64,000 nucleotides of DNA from Streptomyces sp. A0642 (lineage in GTDB: Bacteria; Actinomycetota; Actinomycetes; Streptomycetales; Streptomycetaceae). The notes under the pieces are model-generated. The model was not told the origin of the DNA and searched no databases. It saw nothing but the letters and a program-made list of their open reading frames with translations. The stretch covers positions 30,978 to 94,977 of the forward strand of contig NZ_SSBL01000025.1 in the NCBI RefSeq assembly GCF_004795105.1. Reading direction: 5' to 3'. How positions within the stretch are numbered: position 1 is the first letter of the stretch; each line of letters starts with the position of its first letter. Made by a program: the position numbers and the translations under genes. Shown one piece after another: positions 59,950-64,000 of the stretch.

Positions 59950-60023
59950 CCGGGCCTGCCCGCAGCGCGTAAACCGGGCCCTTGCCCGCACGGTGATCGG
60001 CACGTGATCGGAGGACCGTCCCC

Positions 60024-61160
60024 ATGCTCGACGAGTCGTTGCTCGACGCCCCGGAGGCCCTGGCCCGAGCCGACCGCCGCGGTCTGCTCCGCGGCGCAGC
60101 CGAGGCAGGGGCGCGGGTGCGTACCGCCGCCCGCCACGCGACGGAGGCCGGGATCACCGAGCTGAACCCGGAGGGCCGCCCGCGCGCCGTCCTGGTCGCC
60201 GGCTCCGGCACCGCCGCGTCCGGCGTCGCCGACCTGATCGCGGCCCTGGCGGGCGCCTCCGCCCCGGTCACGCGCATCCACCCCACCGGCGTGGCCCCCG
60301 CCGCCGGCGCGATGCGATGGACCCTGCCCGGCTGGGCCGGCTCCGTCGACCTGCTCCTCATCGTCACGGCGGACGGGTCCGAACCGGGCCTCGCCCTCCT
60401 CGCCGAGCAGGCGTACCGCCGCGGCTGCACCGTCGTGGCCGTGGCGCCCCGCCGCTCGCCCCTGCGCGAGGCGGTCGACGGCGTGCACGGTCTCGTCGTA
60501 CCGATGGCCTCCGCCCCGCACGGCGAGTACGACGCCGAGACGTCGGCCGCGGGCCCCGGCACCCTGTGGGCGTTGTTCACCCCGCTGCTCGCCCTGCTGG
60601 ACCGCGTCGGTCTGGTCACCGCGCCCGCCGAGGCGTTGCAGGGCGTCGCCGACCGCCTGGACCGTACGGCGGAACGCTGCGGACCGGCGATCGCCACGTA
60701 CAGCAACCCCGCCAAGACGCTGGCCGCCGAACTCGCGGACAGCCTGCCCCTCGTCTGGACGGAGGGAGACGCCGCGGGCCCGGTCGGGCGCAGGTTCGCC
60801 GCGGTCCTGGCCGAGCTCTCCGGCCGTCCGGCCCTGGCGGCCGAACTCCCCGAGGCGCTTCCCGCCCACGGGGCTCTGCTGGCCGGGGCCTTCGCCGCCG
60901 GGGCCGACCCCGACGACTTCTTCCGCGACCGGGTCGAGGAGTCCGAACCCCTCCACGCCCGGGTCGTGCTGCTCCGCGACCGGCCCACCGGCGGCCTGAG
61001 CGCAGCCCCGGCGGCCCGCGAGCTCGCCCTGGGCCACGACACGGCGATCAGCGAACTGGAGCCGGAGGAGGGCACCGGCCTCGAAGTCCTCGCCGAACTC
61101 CTCGCCGTCACCGACTTCGCCGCCGTCTACCTGGCCCTCGCCTCGGCAGCCCGCGCCTGA
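60024..61160 (+). CDS. SIS domain protein, phosphoglucose/phosphomannose isomerase-like
   Basis: A 378-residue protein with two SIS folds. It begins MLDESLLDAPEALARADRRG, has the first sugar-phosphate loop VLVAGSGTAASGVADLIAAL, then LLLIVTADGSEPGLALL, and a second half with AIATYSNPAKTLAAELADSL. The order resembles the archaeal bifunctional PGI/PMI, but the expected catalytic SGNTEE-type motif is altered to TADGSEP. It may be a diverged isomerase or a sensor of sugar phosphates. It lies between manB and manA, 108 bp from the latter. Confidence 0.75.
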   Translation: MLDESLLDAPEALARADRRGLLRGAAEAGARVRTAARHATEAGITELNPEGRPRAVLVAGSGTAASGVADLIAALAGASAPVTRIHPTGVAPAAGAMRWTLPGWAGSVDLLLIVTADGSEPGLALLAEQAYRRGCTVVAVAPRRSPLREAVDGVHGLVVPMASAPHGEYDAETSAAGPGTLWALFTPLLALLDRVGLVTAPAEALQGVADRLDRTAERCGPAIATYSNPAKTLAAELADSLPLVWTEGDAAGPVGRRFAAVLAELSGRPALAAELPEALPAHGALLAGAFAAGADPDDFFRDRVEESEPLHARVVLLRDRPTGGLSAAPAARELALGHDTAISELEPEEGTGLEVLAELLAVTDFAAVYLALASAARA

Positions 61161-61268
61161 ACCGGGCGACACCGCCCCGCGAGAACCCAGCACCCGCGAC
61201 CCCGCCACCCCCCCGCAGACCGCGCATCACGCAAAGCCCGCATCACGCAACGCACGAGGACGAATTCC

Positions 61269-62474
61269 ATGGACCGGCTCTCCAACACTGTGCGCCCGTA
61301 CGCCTGGGGCTCCACCACCGCCATCCCGGCCCTGCTCGGCGTCGCCCCCACCGGCGAGCCGCAGGCGGAGATGTGGATGGGCGCCCACCCCGGAGCCCCT
61401 TCCCGGATAACCCGCGCCGCCGCCGGCACCCGCACCTCGGACGCCACCACCCCACCGGCCGCCGTCGAACGGCCCCTGACCGACGTCATCGCCGCCGACC
61501 CGGCCGGAGAGCTGGGCCGGGCCGCCGTCGACAAGTTCGGCCCCCGTCTTCCCTTCCTCCTCAAGCTGCTCGCCGCCGGAGCACCGCTCTCCCTCCAGGT
61601 CCATCCCGACCTCGCCCAGGCGCGCCAGGGTTACGCGGACGAGGAGCGCCGGTCCGTCCCGATCGACGCCCCCCACCGCACGTACAAGGACGCCAACCAC
61701 AAGCCCGAACTGATCTGCGCGCTCACCCCCTTCGACGGCCTGTGCGGCTTCCGCCGCCCCGCCGAGGCGGCCGAGGCGATGGAGGGGCTGGGCGTCGACT
61801 CCCTCAAGCCCTACGCCGATCTGCTGCGCGCCCAGCCGGAAGAGGCCGCCCTGCGCGAGGTCCTCACCGCGATCCTCACCGCGGACCCGGCGGAGATGGC
61901 CGAGACGGTCGCCGCCGCGGCGGCCGCCGCCGAACGGATCGGCGGCGCCTACGCCCCGTACGCCCGCATCGCCCACCACTTCCCCGGGGACGCCGGCGTC
62001 ATCGCGGCCATGCTGCTGAACTACGTACAACTCCAGCCCGGCGAGGCCCTGTTCCTCGGTGCCGGAGTTCCGCACGCCTACCTCGCCGGCCTCGGCGTCG
62101 AGATCATGGCCAACTCGGACAACGTGCTGCGCTGCGGGCTGACGCCCAAGCACATCGACGTGCCCGAACTCCTGCGCATCGTCCGTTTCGAGGCGACCGA
62201 ACCGGGCATCCTGCGTCCTGAGGCGTCCCCGTCCGGCGAGGAGCTGTACGAGACGCCGGTGGACGAGTTCCGGCTCTCCCGGTTCGACCTCTCACCGGGC
62301 GCCGCCCCGGTCGACCTGACGGTGCCCACGCCGCAGATCCTGCTCTGCACCGCGGGCACGCCGAAGGCCGGCGAGCTCGGACTCGGGCCGGGCCAGTCGG
62401 TCTTCGTACCGGCGGGGGAGAAGGCCGAAGTGTCCGGAACGGGCACCTTGTTCCGCGCCACCGTAGTGGCCTGA
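61269..62474 (+). CDS. manA: Mannose-6-phosphate isomerase, class I
   Basis: A 401-residue zinc cupin enzyme that converts fructose-6-phosphate to mannose-6-phosphate. Type I features are NTVRPYAWGSTTAIPALLG, EMWMGAHPGAPS, LPFLLKLLAAGAPLSLQVHP (zinc ligands Gln and His), YKDANHKPELICAL, GEALFLGAGVPHAYL and NSDNVLRCGLTPKHID. The catalytic Arg lies in the last motif. It is the first step in GDP-mannose formation and also allows growth on mannose. The start has CACGAGGACG upstream. Confidence 0.95.
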   Translation: MDRLSNTVRPYAWGSTTAIPALLGVAPTGEPQAEMWMGAHPGAPSRITRAAAGTRTSDATTPPAAVERPLTDVIAADPAGELGRAAVDKFGPRLPFLLKLLAAGAPLSLQVHPDLAQARQGYADEERRSVPIDAPHRTYKDANHKPELICALTPFDGLCGFRRPAEAAEAMEGLGVDSLKPYADLLRAQPEEAALREVLTAILTADPAEMAETVAAAAAAAERIGGAYAPYARIAHHFPGDAGVIAAMLLNYVQLQPGEALFLGAGVPHAYLAGLGVEIMANSDNVLRCGLTPKHIDVPELLRIVRFEATEPGILRPEASPSGEELYETPVDEFRLSRFDLSPGAAPVDLTVPTPQILLCTAGTPKAGELGLGPGQSVFVPAGEKAEVSGTGTLFRATVVA

Positions 62475-62562
62475 CGTACCGTCCGCACCAGCGACTGCAA
62501 CAATGTCCGGCCGTATCGCGGCTGCCGGAGCCGCAGCACCGAAGAAGGGACACCAGGCACCC

Positions 62563-63597
62563 ATGAGTGCGTCAGGCGGAACCAAGGCGATTGTGGCGGC
62601 ACTCGGCGCCAATCTCGCGATCGCAGTGGCCAAATTCGTGGCGTTCCTGTTCAGTGGCTCGTCGTCGATGCTCGCGGAGAGCGTCCACTCGCTCGCCGAC
62701 TCGGGCAACCAGGGACTCCTGCTGCTCGGCGGCAAGAAGGCCCAGCGCGAGGCCACCCCCCAGCACCCCTTCGGGTACGGACGCGAGCGCTACATCTACG
62801 CCTTCCTCGTCTCCATCGTCCTGTTCTCGGTCGGTGGCATGTTCGCGGTGTACGAGGGCTACGAGAAGATCAAGGACCCGCACGAGATCGAGGCCTGGTA
62901 CTGGCCGATCGGCGTCCTGGTCTTCGCGATCATCGCCGAGAGCTTCTCCTTCCGTACGGCGATCAAGGAGTCCAACGCGACCCGCGGATCGCTCTCCTGG
63001 ACCCAGTTCGTCCGCCGCGCGAAGGCCCCGGAACTCCCCGTCGTTCTGCTGGAGGACTTCGGCGCGCTCATCGGCCTGGTCCTCGCGCTCGCGGGCGTCG
63101 GTCTGGCTCTCGGCACCGGCAACGGCGTGTGGGACGGCATCGGCACCCTGTGCATCGGCATCCTGCTGATCGTCATCGCGATCGTCCTGGCAGCCGAGAC
63201 CAAGTCCCTGCTCCTCGGCGAGGCCGCCGGCACCGACCAGGTCGACATGATCAAGGCCGCGGTCGTCGACGGCGAAACCGTCACCGGCATCATCCACATG
63301 CGCACGCTCCACCTCGGCCCGGAGGAGCTGCTGGTCGCCGCCAAGATCGCGGTCCAGCACGACGACACCGCGACCGAGGTCGCCCACGCCATCAACGCCG
63401 CGGAGTCCCGCATCCGCGAGGCCGTGCCGATCGCGCGCGTCATCTACCTGGAACCGGACATCTACAACGCGGCGGCGGCCGCGGCCGGCGTCAATCCGGC
63501 CAAGGCACCGGGTGGAGCACCGCCCCGACCGGCGGCGGACAGCACCCCCGGAGACACCCCCGACACCCCGGCGGACCCGACGGAATCCGGTCACTGA
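62563..63597 (+). CDS. Cation diffusion facilitator (CDF) family transporter
   Basis: A 344-residue membrane protein. Six helices lie within residues about 8-220, starting with AIVAALGANLAIAVAKFVAF. The metal site is SMLAESVHSLADSGNQ in TM2 (HxxxD) and PVVLLEDFGALIGLV in TM5. The C-terminal cytoplasmic domain (about 225-300) includes MRTLHLGPEELLVAAKIAV, followed by a Pro/Thr-rich tail. It exports Zn2+, Fe2+ or similar cations using protons. ATG 62563 (MSASGGTKAI) is preferred over ATG 62503, which has no ribosome site. Confidence 0.9.
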   Translation: MSASGGTKAIVAALGANLAIAVAKFVAFLFSGSSSMLAESVHSLADSGNQGLLLLGGKKAQREATPQHPFGYGRERYIYAFLVSIVLFSVGGMFAVYEGYEKIKDPHEIEAWYWPIGVLVFAIIAESFSFRTAIKESNATRGSLSWTQFVRRAKAPELPVVLLEDFGALIGLVLALAGVGLALGTGNGVWDGIGTLCIGILLIVIAIVLAAETKSLLLGEAAGTDQVDMIKAAVVDGETVTGIIHMRTLHLGPEELLVAAKIAVQHDDTATEVAHAINAAESRIREAVPIARVIYLEPDIYNAAAAAAGVNPAKAPGGAPPRPAADSTPGDTPDTPADPTESGH

Positions 63598-63849
63598 CCC
63601 CCTCCGATACGTCGCCGAGGGCCGCTTCCCGAACCGTTGGACTGGGAGCTGCTGGGCCGTTCGGTGTAGATTCGTCGGCAGTGTCAGACGTCGCTGCTGA
63701 TGGCGGTCGATCGGTCCGTACGCCGGACCGGCCGAGGGAGAGAGGGCCTCCGACGGACTGCGCTGCGAGCCGCCCGGGCATTCGTGTGCCCACCGCGTAC
63801 CGCAGAGCCGCCCTACCCACCCTCGACCCATCACGAGGAGCAGCCCGTT
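63598..63849 (+). promoter_or_regulatory. ahcY: ahcY promoter and long leader
   Basis: A 252-bp region. TAGATT at 63667-63672 is the best -10 candidate, implying a leader of about 170 nt. Small hairpins are GGTCC-7-GGACC (63713-63729) and GGGCA-6-TGCCC (63775-63790). GAGGAG lies just before ATG 63850. No match to the SAH riboswitch core was found. Confidence 0.4.
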
Positions 63850-64000
63850 ATGACGACGGTCGCCAATCGACACGACTTCAAGGTCGCCGACCTCTCCCTC
63901 GCGGCCTTCGGCCGCAAGGAGATCACCCTCGCCGAGCACGAGATGCCCGGCCTGATGTCGATCCGCAAGGAGTACGCCGCCGCGCAGCCGCTGGCCGGGG
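63850..64000 (+). CDS. ahcY: Adenosylhomocysteinase, N-terminal fragment
   Basis: Only the first 50 codons are in the window. The sequence FKVADLSLAAFGRKEITLAE followed by EMPGLMSIRKEYAAAQPLAG is the conserved N-terminus of S-adenosyl-L-homocysteine hydrolase. This NAD-dependent enzyme splits SAH into adenosine and homocysteine and keeps methylation reactions running. ATG 63850 has CGAGGAG nine bases upstream. The rest, including the cofactor domain, is outside. Confidence 0.93.
   Translation, partial: MTTVANRHDFKVADLSLAAFGRKEITLAEHEMPGLMSIRKEYAAAQPLAG

Noticed and set aside
63713..63849. Possible SAH riboswitch before ahcY
   Set aside because: The conserved core (GCGCUGCAA with its pseudoknot partner) is not found. 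GAGGAG before the start is only the ribosome site.

Overview
The window is GC-rich chromosomal DNA from a Streptomyces (or a very close relative). The evidence is a canonical 87-residue WhiB, an F420 biosynthesis pair, a SigB-like sigma factor with its STAS antagonist and ATP-binding anti-sigma factor, many GTG starts, 4-bp ATGA/GTGA gene overlaps, LAxTG/LPxTG sorting signals, and abundant LytR-CpsA-Psr (LCP) and roadblock proteins. From memory, the gene order matches the well-conserved core region that runs from hutU to ahcY and contains whiB. This looks like ordinary core chromosome with no island, prophage or biosynthetic cluster. The unusual content is in leaders, repeats and a few little-known gene sets.

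Layout. 1-4.4 kb: end of an SDR gene, a 2TM protein, an RpiR regulator, a large composite inverted repeat, then a four-gene operon of three roadblock proteins and a DUF4388 protein. 4.6-10.2 kb: histidine utilisation (hutU, an M20 amidohydrolase, hutF, hutI). 10.4-12.8 kb: stress sigma factor locus. 13.0-17.4 kb: four-gene surface-protein operon with sortase signals. 17.5-21.4 kb: POT peptide transporter and a two-component system. 21.4-29.7 kb: GtrA protein, purK-purE, M19 dipeptidase, VOC and CGNR proteins, UDP-glucose dehydrogenase, acyl-CoA dehydrogenase, a MITE-like element and an AlkD-like protein. 29.9-31.9 kb: small unknowns and a methyltransferase. 31.9-41.8 kb: five LCP ligases with a thioesterase and a family 2 glycosyltransferase. 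42.0-49.6 kb: TIGR03089 protein, PGRP amidase, NDP-mannose pyrophosphorylase, alkylpurine glycosylase, fbiB-fbiA and cysteine dioxygenase. 49.7-50.5 kb: a previously unlisted 25-codon polycysteine leader ORF, then whiB. 50.9-57.5 kb: a giant glycosyltransferase, DUF5719, a metallopeptidase-like protein and DUF3499. 57.6-64.0 kb: manB, tandem repeats, Trm112 protein, SIS protein, manA, CDF transporter and the start of ahcY.

How the genes work together. manA, manB and the 44.4-kb nucleotidyltransferase could make GDP-mannose. The two glycosyltransferases and five LCP proteins would use activated sugars to build glycopolymers and attach them to peptidoglycan. The hut genes degrade histidine through formiminoglutamate and formylglutamate. 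The sigma locus is a partner-switching module.

The most interesting signal is the short ORF upstream of cysteine dioxygenase, whose last nine codons encode five cysteines. It looks like a cysteine-sensing attenuator. Other points worth following are the domain shared three times in the surface-protein operon, the roadblock operon that lacks a GTPase, the five-LCP cluster, a set of genes whose start codon lies 6-8 nt after a TAnnnT -10 box (probable leaderless mRNAs), and several repeat structures.
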